From Prescottella defluvii (GTDB lineage: Bacteria; Actinomycetota; Actinomycetes; Mycobacteriales; Mycobacteriaceae): a stretch of DNA of 53,910 nt. Numbering within the stretch: position 1 is the first letter of the stretch; every line of letters begins with the position of its first letter. The notes under the pieces were generated by a model. The model saw only the letters and a list, made by a program, of their open reading frames with translations, was not told the origin of the DNA and searched no databases. Below are positions 25,577 to 34,414 of the stretch, piece by piece. A program made the translations under genes and the position numbers. The stretch spans positions 1-53,910 of the forward strand of contig NZ_JPOC01000048.1 in NCBI RefSeq assembly GCF_000738775.1, read 5' to 3'.

Positions 25577-26503
25577 TCAGAGCAACTGCGCGCTCGCGGC
25601 CGCCCGGATCAGGACCTGCCCGGAGCCGTCGATCAGGCGCGATTCGATGAGCGCGAGGCGGCGTCCGGCTCGCACGACCTCGGCCTCGGCGCGGATGTCG
25701 GGACCGTCGATGGCGGGGGAGCGGACGAAGTCGATGCGCAGGTCCAGGATCCGGTACTGCTGATCGGTCGCGGTGAGAGTCTGTGCGACAAGACCGTTCA
25801 CGAGGTCGGCCGCCGTGATCAGGACACCGCCCTGGATCGAGCCGAGCGGGTTGCTCATCCAGTCCCGCGGCGCGAATGTCGCGGTCAGCGAACCGCGTTC
25901 GACGTCCACCAGGCGCAGATCGAGCATCCCGGCGAGCGGGCCGCGGGCGATCTGCTCGGACGCGAGGCCGTCGACGATGTCCAGCCCGGCACGCCCGGAC
26001 AGTTCGTCGGGGGCCGCGCACGCCTCGGGTGTGGGCACCGGCAGGCGCTGCCCGCTGAGCACGGTGTCGGCGGCGGCGCGCGGGCGCGTGACGAGGACGC
26101 CACGGGACTGCAGGACCGCCACCGTGTTGCCGTCACCGTCGTGCATCGCGCCGGCCGCGAGACCCATGTCGGCGTCGAGGTGGACGGCGTCGCCGGTCGC
26201 CACCACGAAGCCGTGGGTCGGCATCGGTGCGGCGAGGGTCGCCGACATCTGCGACAGCACCATTCCGGCACCGGCAGGAATCGAGTTGCCCAGCGAACCG
26301 CCCGGGCACGCGTCGGCGAGCACACCCACGGATCCGAGGATCGTGTGTCCGCGGTGGTCGTGGAAGCGCGGACCGACCTCCTGCGCGAGCACCAGGTGTC
26401 CGGGCCGCACCTCGCGCGCCTCGACGCCCATCAGCAGATTGAGCCGGTCGAGCCGCTCGGGAGGGGTGTCGGTGGCGGGAACGTCCGAGGCTGTCGCGGT
26501 CAT
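25577..26503 (-). CDS. Tandem-hotdog PaaI-family thioesterase-like protein
   Basis: A 308-residue protein with two hotdog-fold halves. The first half contains GPRFHDHRGHTILGSVGVLADACPGG, quoted in part as FHDHRGHTILGSVGVLAD (about 47-64). The second contains NPLGSIQGGVLITAADLVNG (about 215-234), matching the PaaI-type motif of acyl-CoA thioesterases. Family members hydrolyse aryl- or acyl-CoA; here the enzymatic residues are not certain, so CoA binding without hydrolysis is possible. It has a full-length paralogue directly upstream (26543-27454) and is 13 bp from the dioxygenase at 24703. Confidence 0.82.
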   Translation of the reverse strand: MTATASDVPATDTPPERLDRLNLLMGVEAREVRPGHLVLAQEVGPRFHDHRGHTILGSVGVLADACPGGSLGNSIPAGAGMVLSQMSATLAAPMPTHGFVVATGDAVHLDADMGLAAGAMHDGDGNTVAVLQSRGVLVTRPRAAADTVLSGQRLPVPTPEACAAPDELSGRAGLDIVDGLASEQIARGPLAGMLDLRLVDVERGSLTATFAPRDWMSNPLGSIQGGVLITAADLVNGLVAQTLTATDQQYRILDLRIDFVRSPAIDGPDIRAEAEVVRAGRRLALIESRLIDGSGQVLIRAAASAQLL

Positions 26504-26542
26504 CGGTCCTGTGTACCACCACCGCGCCCGGTCACCGAACCG

Positions 26543-27454
26543 CTATCCCAGTTGCACGCTCGCCCGAGCGGACACGAGCAGTCCGCCGTCCGCGCTCGAC
26601 AGCCGGGTCTCGATCAGCGCAAGCCGCCGACCCGCCCGGACGACCTCGGTGTCCACGCGGATCGGGGGACCGTCGACGGCGGGGGAGCGGACGAGGTCGA
26701 GGTGCGCGTCGAAGGTCCGGAACGAGGTGCCCGGTTCGGTGAGTGTCTGCGCCGCGAGTCCGGCGGCGAGGTCGGCGACCGTCAGCAGCGCACCGCCCTG
26801 CACGGTGCCGATCTCGTTGCTCATCCATGCCCTGGGGTTCATCTGCGCGGTGACGGTGCCCCGCGCCGCCTTGACGACTGTCAGATCCACCAGGCCGGCG
26901 AGCGGACCGCGGCGCACGCTCCCGACCGCGATGCCCTCGACGATCGCCAGTCCCGGCATCGTCGAGAGTTCGTCCTGAGGCGTGGCCGTCTCGGGTTCGG
27001 GGACGACGAGGTCGGCAGCGGGACCGTAGTGCAGGTCGACCTGCGACGGTCGGGAGACGACGAAGCTGCGGGCACGCAGTACCGCGGCGACCCGGTCGTC
27101 CGCACCGCGGATATCGCCGCTGCTGACGCCGGTGCCGGCGGCGAGGTCCAGGTGCGTCGTCGACGCCGACGCGGTCACCACGCCGGTGCGGGGAAGCGGC
27201 GCGGCGGCTGTCACGACGAGCTGCGAGACCACCGTGCGACTGCCCGCCGGCACCGACGCGTAGAACGCACCGGCGACCGCGTCGTCGGCGACGACCCCCA
27301 CCGATCCGAGCGTCGTCCGCCCGGTGTGGTCGTGGAACCGGGGGCCGACGGACTGTTCGAAGCGGGCGCCCGCCGCATTCATTGCGAGGGTCTGCACGCC
27401 CATCACGGTGTTGAGCGGGTCGATACCGCGCGGCGCGGTGGAAACCGGTGTCAT
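26543..27454 (-). CDS. Tandem-hotdog PaaI-family thioesterase-like protein
   Basis: A 303-residue paralogue of 25577-26503 with the same two-hotdog layout: PRFHDHTGRTTLGSVGVVAD in the first half and NEIGTVQGGALLTVADLAAG in the second. The ATG at 27454 aligns with the start of the paralogue and has GAGGAGGG just upstream. The gap to the next gene downstream is 39 bp and to the pirin gene upstream 44 bp, all on one strand. This suggests a polycistronic unit from the pirin genes to the dioxygenases. Substrate unknown. Confidence 0.82.
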   Translation of the reverse strand: MTPVSTAPRGIDPLNTVMGVQTLAMNAAGARFEQSVGPRFHDHTGRTTLGSVGVVADDAVAGAFYASVPAGSRTVVSQLVVTAAAPLPRTGVVTASASTTHLDLAAGTGVSSGDIRGADDRVAAVLRARSFVVSRPSQVDLHYGPAADLVVPEPETATPQDELSTMPGLAIVEGIAVGSVRRGPLAGLVDLTVVKAARGTVTAQMNPRAWMSNEIGTVQGGALLTVADLAAGLAAQTLTEPGTSFRTFDAHLDLVRSPAVDGPPIRVDTEVVRAGRRLALIETRLSSADGGLLVSARASVQLG

Positions 27455-27498
27455 GCCCTCCTCGTTACCAGGGGGATGGGCGACGGACTCGCGGGTTC

Positions 27499-28263
27499 TC
27501 AGCCGCCGAGACGGGCGTGCATCTCCCAAACCAGGATCTCGGCACCGATCTCGGAGGTGACGGACTGCCCGCCGGACGAACTGAGCCGGACGGCGTCGCC
27601 CTCGTAGAGGGTGCCGACCCCCTCCATCTCCGCGGTGCCCTGCGCCACGAACACGTGCACGAAGGGCGCCTCCGGGATCCGCACCGCCTTGCCGGGCTGC
27701 AGGCGCGCGGCGTGCAGCGACGCGTACTTGTTCTTGATGCGGATCGCCGCGTGGTCCCGATGCTGCGGCATGCCCGACGCCACCGGCACGAGCCCGCCGG
27801 CGAGCAGCTCGTCGTCGATCTCGAGCTGTTCGTATCCCGGGGTGATGCCGGGTTCGTCGGGTGCGACCCACATCTGGACGAAGTGCACCGGTTCGGTGTG
27901 CTCGTCACCCTGCAACCGCCACGAGTCGTTCTTCTCCGAGTGCAGGATTCCGGTGCCGGCGCTCATCCGCTGGGCGAGGCCGGGGTAGATGATGCCGGAG
28001 TGGCCGATGGAGTCCTGATGGACCAGCGATCCCCGCAGCACCCAGGTGACGATCTCCATGTCCTTGTGCGGGTGAGTGTCGAAACCCTGTCCGGGGGCGA
28101 CGATGTCGTCGTTGTTCACCAGCAGCAGACCGTGGTGGGTGTTGTCCGGGTCGTAATGATGGCCGAACGAGAACGAGTGCTTCGAGTCCAGCCACTGGAT
28201 CCGGGTCTTCAGGCGGTCGCCCGAGCGGTGGACGTCGATGTGGGGCGTGGTGAGAGCGGGCAT
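27499..28263 (-). CDS. Pirin family protein (bicupin)
   Basis: A 254-residue pirin. The N-terminal cupin has the metal-binding motif FDTHPHKDMEIVTWVLRG (about 60-77) with a later His/Glu set (LVHQDS, ILHSEKND). Pirins bind Fe and some show quercetin 2,3-dioxygenase activity; others modulate transcription or metabolism. The ATG at 28263 is preceded by GAGGAGG. It is paralogous to the pirin at 28475 but in a different subfamily (YhaK-like length). Next to intradiol dioxygenases, a role in aromatic oxidation is possible but unproven. Confidence 0.88.
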   Translation of the reverse strand: MPALTTPHIDVHRSGDRLKTRIQWLDSKHSFSFGHHYDPDNTHHGLLLVNNDDIVAPGQGFDTHPHKDMEIVTWVLRGSLVHQDSIGHSGIIYPGLAQRMSAGTGILHSEKNDSWRLQGDEHTEPVHFVQMWVAPDEPGITPGYEQLEIDDELLAGGLVPVASGMPQHRDHAAIRIKNKYASLHAARLQPGKAVRIPEAPFVHVFVAQGTAEMEGVGTLYEGDAVRLSSSGGQSVTSEIGAEILVWEMHARLGG

Positions 28264-28474
28264 GCGGTCCTCCTCGGTGACAGTCGCGTTCGGGGCTTTC
28301 GCGCTGTCGCGTGACCAGCGTACGAAGTGCAACCCGTCAGCGCCGAATCAGTGGTGTCGAATCGGTGTCGGAGTGTTCACAGACGAGTGACGGGCGAACC
28401 GATCGCCGAGGCGAGGAAATCGCCGTGGTCCGTGATCAGTTGCCCGCCACTGTCATTGGTTTCGGTCTCCCGGA

Positions 28475-29440
28475 TCAGTCGAGTGACTCGTGCGAGGCGG
28501 GGATGGAACCGAGGCGGCCGGCCTGGAAATCCTCGAACGCCTGCATGACCTCGGCCTTGGTGTTCATGACGAACGGACCGGCCATCGCGATGGGTTCGCG
28601 GATGGGCTGCCCACCGAGAATGAACACCTCCAGCGACTCGGTGCGCGAGTCCTGCGTGTCGGCGGCCGCGATCGTGATCGAGTCACCGCGGCCGAAGACG
28701 GCCGTCTGGCCGGACGCGATCGGCCGACGGTCCGCGCCGACGAATCCGTCGCCCGCGAGGACGTAGACGATCGCGTTGAAGTCGCGGTTCCACGGCAGGG
28801 TCACACTCGCGCCCGGCGCGACGGTCGTGTGCGACAGCGCGATCGGGGTGTACGTCGAACCCGGCCCCTGGTGCCCGGCGACCTCGCCTGCGATCACCCG
28901 GACCAGTGCGCCGCCGTCGTGGCTCGAGAGGAGTGCGACCTTGCTGCCGGAGATGTCCTGGTAGCGGGGTGCGGCCAGCTTGTTGCTCTTGGGGAGGTTG
29001 ACCCACAGTTGGACGCCGTGGAACAGGCCGCCGCTCATCACGAGGTGTTCCGGCGGGGTCTCGATGTGGAGGATGCCGCCGCCGGCGGTCATCCACTGTG
29101 TGTCGCCGCCGCCGATGGTGCCGCCGCCTCCGTTGGAGTCCTGGTGCTCCATGATCCCGTCGATCATGTAGGTGACGGTCTCGAAGCCGCGGTGCGGGTG
29201 CCACGGGGTGCCCTTCGGCTCACCCGGCGCGTAGTTCACCTCGCCCATCTGGTCCATGTGGATGAACGGGTCGAGGTGGGCCAACTCGATGCCGGCGAAG
29301 GCGCGGCGGACGGGGAAGCCCTCGCCCTCGTAGCCGACCGGGGCCGTGACGATGCCCAGAACGGGACGATCGGCGGCAGCCGGGTCGGCCGCCTCGATGC
29401 GGGGCAGCGCGAGGATGTTGTCGACGGTCACGGCAGGCAT
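28475..29440 (-). CDS. Pirin family protein (bicupin, long form)
   Basis: A 321-residue pirin with the metal motif WHPHRGFETVTYMIDGIMEH (about 76-95), then MTAGGGILHIETPPE and a C-terminal pirin_C domain ending near KAEVMQAFEDFQAGR. The ATG at 29440 has GAGGAGG 5 nt upstream. A perfect palindrome (29461-29478) in its promoter suggests MarR-type control. It heads the row of minus-strand genes that runs to the dioxygenases. Fe-dependent quercetinase-like activity is possible. Confidence 0.9.
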   Translation of the reverse strand: MPAVTVDNILALPRIEAADPAAADRPVLGIVTAPVGYEGEGFPVRRAFAGIELAHLDPFIHMDQMGEVNYAPGEPKGTPWHPHRGFETVTYMIDGIMEHQDSNGGGGTIGGGDTQWMTAGGGILHIETPPEHLVMSGGLFHGVQLWVNLPKSNKLAAPRYQDISGSKVALLSSHDGGALVRVIAGEVAGHQGPGSTYTPIALSHTTVAPGASVTLPWNRDFNAIVYVLAGDGFVGADRRPIASGQTAVFGRGDSITIAAADTQDSRTESLEVFILGGQPIREPIAMAGPFVMNTKAEVMQAFEDFQAGRLGSIPASHESLD

Positions 29441-29460
29441 GGAGCCCTCCTCAGATCTAT

Positions 29461-29478
29461 TAGTTGATGATTCAACTA
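29461..29478. promoter_or_regulatory. Palindromic operator upstream of the pirin gene
   Basis: TAGTTGA (29461-29467) and TCAACTA (29472-29478) are exact reverse complements with a 4-bp centre. The site lies 21 bp upstream of the pirin start codon, inside the likely promoter. The TTGA-N4-TCAA core resembles MarR-family operators. No MarR gene is in the window. Confidence 0.5.
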
Positions 29479-29568
29479 GTGCACCGTAACTCAACACCCC
29501 AGGAACGGATCTATTCCCCGCCCGATGTGGCCCCCGAACATGCCGGGTTCAGCCCACGAACCTTCGGG

Positions 29569-32136
29569 TCAGCCCGCCGGTTCGGGCGGGGCGCCGATGA
29601 GCCCGAGCCGGGCCGCGGTGAGCAGCGCATCGGCGCGCGAATGGACGCCCAGCTTGCGGTAGACGCTGCGCAGCTGGGTCTTGACGGTGTTCTGGGAGAC
29701 GAACAGCGTGCCGGCGATCTCGGCGACCGACGACGTCGACGCCAGGACATTCAACACCGCGGACTCACGGTCGCTCAGGTCCACCAGCTTGATCAGGTCC
29801 GGGAAGACCGCCGACTCGGGAGGCGGAACCGCGGCGAGCCACTGCTCCGGCAGTGCCACGCCCAGCGCCGACATCTGTGCGATGCGTCCGGACGGCAGTG
29901 ACGCGAACGGGCGGACCAACCCGGTCTGGCCGAACAGTGCGACCGCCCGTTGCAGCATCGACCGGGCCTGGGTCTCGTGCGACAGATCCAGGTGGGCGGC
30001 GGCCTGGATCAGTGCCGACTCCATCCGGATCCGCGGATGGGTGCAGTCGGTGACGGCGGGTCGCACACAGTCCGCCAGTGCTGCCGCCGGGTGTCCGCTC
30101 GAGAGGTTCATGCGAGCCCGGGCCATGTAGGTCCACGGACCTCGGCCGTGTGTCTTCTCGACGGTTCGCCAGGCTTCGTTGCCTCGCCCCAGCGCCGAGT
30201 ACAGGTCCGCCTCCGCCGCGGTGAGCAGGCGCGCCGCGATCGATCCGGGAGTGAACCAGCGTTCGTAGACCGCGATCGCCCGGTGCAGGCGGTCGAGTCC
30301 CGCTCCGGCCTGCCCGGTCACGAGTTCCAGCTGGCAGTGCGCGTACAGCGCGAACGCCCACAGCTCCTCGTCGTCCGGCAGGGCGCCCAGTTCGGCGAGG
30401 GCCTTGGCCGCGACGTCGAGTTCCATCCGGTCCAGCGCGACCAGCGCACCGGCCACGAGGCCCCCGACCCGGACCATCGAGGCGACCCAGGCCCCGGCAT
30501 CCGCGTGCCGGCGTTCCCGCTCGAGCCAGGTCTCGGCGTGGCCCAGCTCGCCGGTCAGCGCGTAGTTGAGTGCGAGGCTGCCGGCGGCGTTGCGGGCCAC
30601 GAACTCGGTTCCGGCCGGGCGGGTGCTGGTGTAGGCGCGGCGGAGTTCGGCCGACGATCGGGGCAGGTCGCCGTGCAACTGGTGCGTGATACCCCACTGC
30701 AGACGCAGCAGGGGAAGGAATGCCGCCACCGCGTCAGGCTGCACCTCGACCGTGCGGTCTCCGAGCTCCGACATCCGCGTCGTCAGCTCCGACGCCTGGG
30801 TGAAGTTGCCGGCGATCCGCAGGATGAACGACTGCACGCTGCTGACCGAGAGCACGTCCGCGACCGCGGGGCCGCGCGCCGCCACGTCGACGTCGACGGT
30901 CGCCGGCGCGAGATCGGGCAGCTGAGCGGAATCGGTGCCGAAGCGCAGGAACAGTTCCCGGCCGGCCCGGATCGTGACGTCGTCGGCGGCCACGTCCTCG
31001 GGCAGTCCCGCCAGGCTGTCGCGGACCAGGCGGAAGTGTCGCGAGATCAGATCCACCCAGTTGGCTTTGAGGATCGACACCGCCTGCTCCCAGTCCCGCC
31101 CGTCGACGGCGTAGGTGAGCGCCTGAGCGGCATCGCCCTGCTGCATCGACCACCGGGCCAGGTCGCTCGACGCGCGCAGCGGGCCCTCGGGGGCCTCGTT
31201 GCGGACCTCGCGCATCAGGGACTCGCGGATCGGCGGGGGGTACCGCCATTCCGTGTCCTTCGGCCACGGCAGACGGACGAGCACACCGGCCGCTTCGAGC
31301 TCCCGGAGCCGATCGGCGGCGCAACCGTCCGCGTGATCCTCGGTCAACATCGCGGCGACGTCGACGGTGAGGGTCTTCGCTGCCGACGTCGTCAACATGA
31401 AGTCCCGCAGCTCCACGAGGTCCGGATCGCCCAGGATCTCCCTGTCGACGTAGCGGTCGATCGATCGTTCCAGGGCTCGGCGGGCGAGTTCCCGACTCTC
31501 CTCGTAGTCGGTGCCGAACGGGCGGGCGACGGAGACGGCGGCCCGCACGAGCGCCGGGAGTCCCGCCGTCACGGTCTGAACCGTTTCGAGGAGATGCGGC
31601 GCCAAATCGATTCCGCGAGCCTGCAATACGGCCTGCGATTCGGCGGGAGTGAACAGCAGATCCGTGGGGGCGATCGTCAGCCCGTCGACGTCGAGCATCG
31701 TGGCGTCGTCGAAGAAGGCCGTGGACCGGGTCGTGACGACGACGTGCAGGCGGTCGTCACCCTCGAGCAGGTCGAGGACACGGGACTCGGTGTCCGGGTC
31801 CTGGAGTCGGTCGACGTCGTCGAGCAGCAGGACGATCGGGTCGTCGGGGTCACTCTGGGGCGTCGCGTCGATTTCCCGGGACACACTGTCCCAGTAATCA
31901 TTCGGTGACACGTCCGGCGCCGGGGTGCCCCGTTCGATCACCGTTCCGGTGAAGTCGGGTCGTGCCCGGGCCCAAGTTCTCAGGAGCACGGTCTTTCCCG
32001 CGGCGCGCGGCCCGCGGACGACGGTCAATGCCATCGGTTTCGACAACAACTCGAACAGGCGCGGGCGGTTCAGCAGGAATCGCTCGGCCCGCGGTGATCG
32101 CCCGCCGGCCTCGATTGCCGATCGATCAGCTGCCAC
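29569..32136 (-). CDS. Large ATPase LuxR-family regulator (MalT/AlkS-like)
   Basis: An 855-residue STAND-type regulator. Near the N-terminus is a P-loop (VVRGPRAAGKTVLLRTWA) with a Walker B-like IVLLLDDVDRL. A winged-helix/TPR-like helical region follows (about 300-760), and a C-terminal LuxR helix-turn-helix reads LSDRESAVLNVLASTSSVAE, then SQNTVKTQLRSVYRKL. I prefer the GTG at 32136, preceded by GGAG 8 nt away; the frame stays open to a GTG at 32247. It may respond to a catabolic signal with ATP binding; the targets could be the pirin/dioxygenase genes next to it. Confidence 0.88.
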   Translation of the reverse strand: MAADRSAIEAGGRSPRAERFLLNRPRLFELLSKPMALTVVRGPRAAGKTVLLRTWARARPDFTGTVIERGTPAPDVSPNDYWDSVSREIDATPQSDPDDPIVLLLDDVDRLQDPDTESRVLDLLEGDDRLHVVVTTRSTAFFDDATMLDVDGLTIAPTDLLFTPAESQAVLQARGIDLAPHLLETVQTVTAGLPALVRAAVSVARPFGTDYEESRELARRALERSIDRYVDREILGDPDLVELRDFMLTTSAAKTLTVDVAAMLTEDHADGCAADRLRELEAAGVLVRLPWPKDTEWRYPPPIRESLMREVRNEAPEGPLRASSDLARWSMQQGDAAQALTYAVDGRDWEQAVSILKANWVDLISRHFRLVRDSLAGLPEDVAADDVTIRAGRELFLRFGTDSAQLPDLAPATVDVDVAARGPAVADVLSVSSVQSFILRIAGNFTQASELTTRMSELGDRTVEVQPDAVAAFLPLLRLQWGITHQLHGDLPRSSAELRRAYTSTRPAGTEFVARNAAGSLALNYALTGELGHAETWLERERRHADAGAWVASMVRVGGLVAGALVALDRMELDVAAKALAELGALPDDEELWAFALYAHCQLELVTGQAGAGLDRLHRAIAVYERWFTPGSIAARLLTAAEADLYSALGRGNEAWRTVEKTHGRGPWTYMARARMNLSSGHPAAALADCVRPAVTDCTHPRIRMESALIQAAAHLDLSHETQARSMLQRAVALFGQTGLVRPFASLPSGRIAQMSALGVALPEQWLAAVPPPESAVFPDLIKLVDLSDRESAVLNVLASTSSVAEIAGTLFVSQNTVKTQLRSVYRKLGVHSRADALLTAARLGLIGAPPEPAG

Positions 32137-32340
32137 AGCCCCCACTCCCCATGTCCACCGACCCCCGTCGGTGCGATTGGTTCGCACCCGCTGCGAAACC
32201 TTTGCGTGCACCTGGTCACGAATCGTAGCCAGGTGCACGGACAGCACATGTTGTCACAGGCGGTCGGGGTCCGGGTGGGGAATGCGCGCCGGGCCGGGCG
32301 GGCGTCGATTCGGAAACGACGGCGTTGCAGGGCCTCGATC

Positions 32341-33150
32341 TCAGCTGGACGTCGCGATGAACCGCTGACGTGCGGCGGTCGGCGAGATGGAGACGTCTTC
32401 GTTGCCGTTCTCGGTGGGGTACTGCTGGGAATGGGTCAGGTGGTGCAAGGCGAGTTGTCTGGCCTTCTCGGCTTCACCTGCGGCGATGTACTCGATGAGC
32501 AGGCGGTGTTCCTCGAGCGCCTCGAGTCGTTCGGCTCGTGGAATATCCGTCAGGTGCTGGTCGCGTTGGGCCCAGGACGACTCGTGCGAGCTCCACAGTG
32601 ACTCCAGGGCTCCCGCGAGGATGCCGAGCGACTCGTTTCCGCACAGATCGACGATGGCTTCGTGGAACAGTCGGGACAGGGCCGTGACCTCCACGAGGTT
32701 GTCCACGACCTTCAGGGAGCGCTCGTGCAGCCGTCGTAGTACCGGAAGCACTTCCCGGTCGCGGTCCTCGCGCAGCGCGCAGGCTTCGGCGCAGCTGGGT
32801 TCGACGGCGCGGAGCGCTGCGGCGATGTCGCTGATGTTCACCCCTCGACCCGACAGCGCCAGGCCGAGTGTGTACGCCACGTGCTCGGCATCCGGGCGAT
32901 GCACGACGGCGCCCCCGATCGCGCCGCGGCGTACCGTGATCATGCCCTCGGCCTCCAGGACGCGGACCGCTTCACGGAAGGTCGGTTTGCTGACCGCGTA
33001 GTGGGTGCGCAGTGTCTCCTCGACGGGGAGTTCCGTGGCATCGGCCAGATCGCCGACGAGCAGGCGTTCTCGCAGGTCATCGGCGATCTGCTCGGCCAGT
33101 CTGGCGAACCGCACGCCGGTGGTGGGTGGTCCGCCAACGGAATTGTTCAT
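32341..33150 (-). CDS. FadR-type (FCD) GntR-family regulator
   Basis: A 269-residue regulator with an N-terminal GntR winged helix (LPVEETLRTHYAVSKPTFRE, then EAVRVLEAEGMITVRRGAIGG) and an FCD ligand-binding domain with metal-type histidines (LFHEAIVDLCGN, and a later ALHHL). It is a clear paralogue of the GntR at 51309-52172 across its whole length. It probably controls the operons starting at 34415 and 38078, whose promoters share a motif (see findings). A GGTGA/TCACC palindrome lies 44-57 bp upstream of its ATG. It marks the left edge of the catabolic island. Ligand unknown. Confidence 0.88.
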   Translation of the reverse strand: MNNSVGGPPTTGVRFARLAEQIADDLRERLLVGDLADATELPVEETLRTHYAVSKPTFREAVRVLEAEGMITVRRGAIGGAVVHRPDAEHVAYTLGLALSGRGVNISDIAAALRAVEPSCAEACALREDRDREVLPVLRRLHERSLKVVDNLVEVTALSRLFHEAIVDLCGNESLGILAGALESLWSSHESSWAQRDQHLTDIPRAERLEALEEHRLLIEYIAAGEAEKARQLALHHLTHSQQYPTENGNEDVSISPTAARQRFIATSS

Positions 33151-33225
33151 GACTTCCTCTCTGCAGCAGCAGCGTCAGCAGGTGGACGGACGGGGTGATG
33201 TTTCACCAACCTACGACCGTGTCGT

Positions 33226-33244
33226 CCCGTTGTGCGCAACCGGG
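33226..33244 (-). terminator. Short hairpin after the orphan gene
   Basis: CCCGTTG pairs with CAACCGGG allowing one bulged base, around a TGCG loop. It lies 55 bp downstream of the minus-strand gene ending at 33299 and upstream of the GntR gene. It may end the orphan transcript; weak without a U tract. Confidence 0.3.
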
Positions 33245-33298
33245 TAGTTTCGACCGAGTTCGTGGGCCGACGGCCGCGCCCTGTTCCGCCGGTCTCAC

Positions 33299-34102
33299 TC
33301 ATCCGGACACCTCGTCGAACCAGTCCCACTTCCATGGCGTGATGGTTTCCATCGCGCCACGGAATTCGGTGCGTCCGAGAAGGTCGTCGAGTGTGGCGAG
33401 GATGGAGGGGTGGTCCGAACGCAGTCTCGCCAGGACGACGGGTGCGGGGTCGACCTCGGTGGCCGCGACGATCACCCGAAGCCGGTGTTCCTCCGTCGTT
33501 GCCGGTGCCGACTCCCGGCTCGCCCATTCGGCCGGCGCCAGGCCGGAGTCGCTCTCGAGGCACCAGACGGTCGCGATGCCGGGCACTGCTGCCATGGCGG
33601 GGACGACGTCGTCGAGTTCCCTGCGGTTCCGTGCATGCACCTCGGTCCGGGGCGAGCACTCGGGTACCGAGGTGACGAACAGCAGGAGTCCGGTGTTGGG
33701 GCGGAAGCACAACGATCGCGCCGACATCCTGGAGCCGGGTGACGCTGCGGTGCCGGCCAGGCGGAAGAAGCCCATGTAGGGGCGGTCGAGCAGATCGATG
33801 TCCGGACGGCGGCCCTCCCGGTGGGACTGTTCCGCGAAGTCGGCCCAGGTCTGAATGCTGGTGGTGTGCGGGCCGTCGAGCCAGTACAGGTTGGCGTAGT
33901 GGAAGTCGCTGAACGATCCGCGTGCGTCGGCGTCTGCTGCTGCCGCCGGGGGCAGGACGAACCGCTCGCCCCATGCGACGCCGGCCAGGGCCAGGTTCTC
34001 CGGCCGATGGTCGAGCTGATGCCACTCGTTCGCGGCGCGATGCGACTGCGGGTCGCGTGCCGCCGACAGGCTCAGGAATGCGATCTGCGGAGCTGGTAGC
34101 AA
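33299..34102 (-). CDS. Orphan protein of the catabolic island, unknown function
   Basis: A 267-residue protein I do not recognise. I chose the TTG at 34102 because GGGAGG lies 8 nt upstream, giving a start at LPAPQIAFLSLSAARDPQSH; a GTG at 34141 is the alternative. The N-terminal half has the segment ANEWHQLDHRPENLALAGVA, followed by FHYANLYWLDGPHTTSIQTW, recalling EthD or DABB-like ferredoxin folds. The C-terminal half repeats a similar pattern (RLRVIVAATEVDP, ending ITPWKWDWFDEVSG), so it may be a two-module dimeric alpha-beta barrel. It is divergent from the 34415 operon and likely part of the same pathway. Confidence 0.7.
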   Translation of the reverse strand: MLPAPQIAFLSLSAARDPQSHRAANEWHQLDHRPENLALAGVAWGERFVLPPAAAADADARGSFSDFHYANLYWLDGPHTTSIQTWADFAEQSHREGRRPDIDLLDRPYMGFFRLAGTAASPGSRMSARSLCFRPNTGLLLFVTSVPECSPRTEVHARNRRELDDVVPAMAAVPGIATVWCLESDSGLAPAEWASRESAPATTEEHRLRVIVAATEVDPAPVVLARLRSDHPSILATLDDLLGRTEFRGAMETITPWKWDWFDEVSG

Positions 34103-34214
34103 CTCGGGTACCTCCCTGGGAATCGTTTGAATGATTCTCACAATAGACGGGCGGTCTACTGGGAGAACAACTCGCAACTGGTGACGATCAGGCTAACAAG
34201 GTTGACATGGTCAC

Positions 34215-34227
34215 CTAAAAGATTTAG
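34215..34227. promoter_or_regulatory. Candidate GntR operator in the 34415 operon promoter
   Basis: CTAAA-AGA-TTTAG is a perfect 5-bp palindrome with a 3-bp centre, in an AT-rich stretch of the divergent region between 34102 and 34415. It closely resembles CTAGAAGATTGAG at 38046-38058 upstream of the dioxygenase operon. A shared regulator, most simply the GntR at 32341, is inferred. Confidence 0.4.
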
Positions 34228-34414
34228 AACATTATTCGACCGTGCTCCCTACGTCTCACAGATGTGCCGCAGGGATGGGTGCGGCGACTCGGGAGGCGGG
34301 CGGCGACCTCGTCTCCGAGAAAGAAAGCGCGTGCCCGAGTTGCCCCGGCGCCGACGCGACCCCGTCCGGTCGCGCAGCGGCCGATCCGATTCATCCACAC
34401 AGGAGGAAACACCC

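Noticed and set aside
23500-25650. Very long open frames antisense to real genes (for example 23500-25650, 25295-27607, 41799-43814, 44665-46344, 4781-6862)
   Set aside because: They are mirror frames of high-GC genes with well-supported families on the other strand; their translations are Arg/Val/Asp-rich with no recognisable domain.
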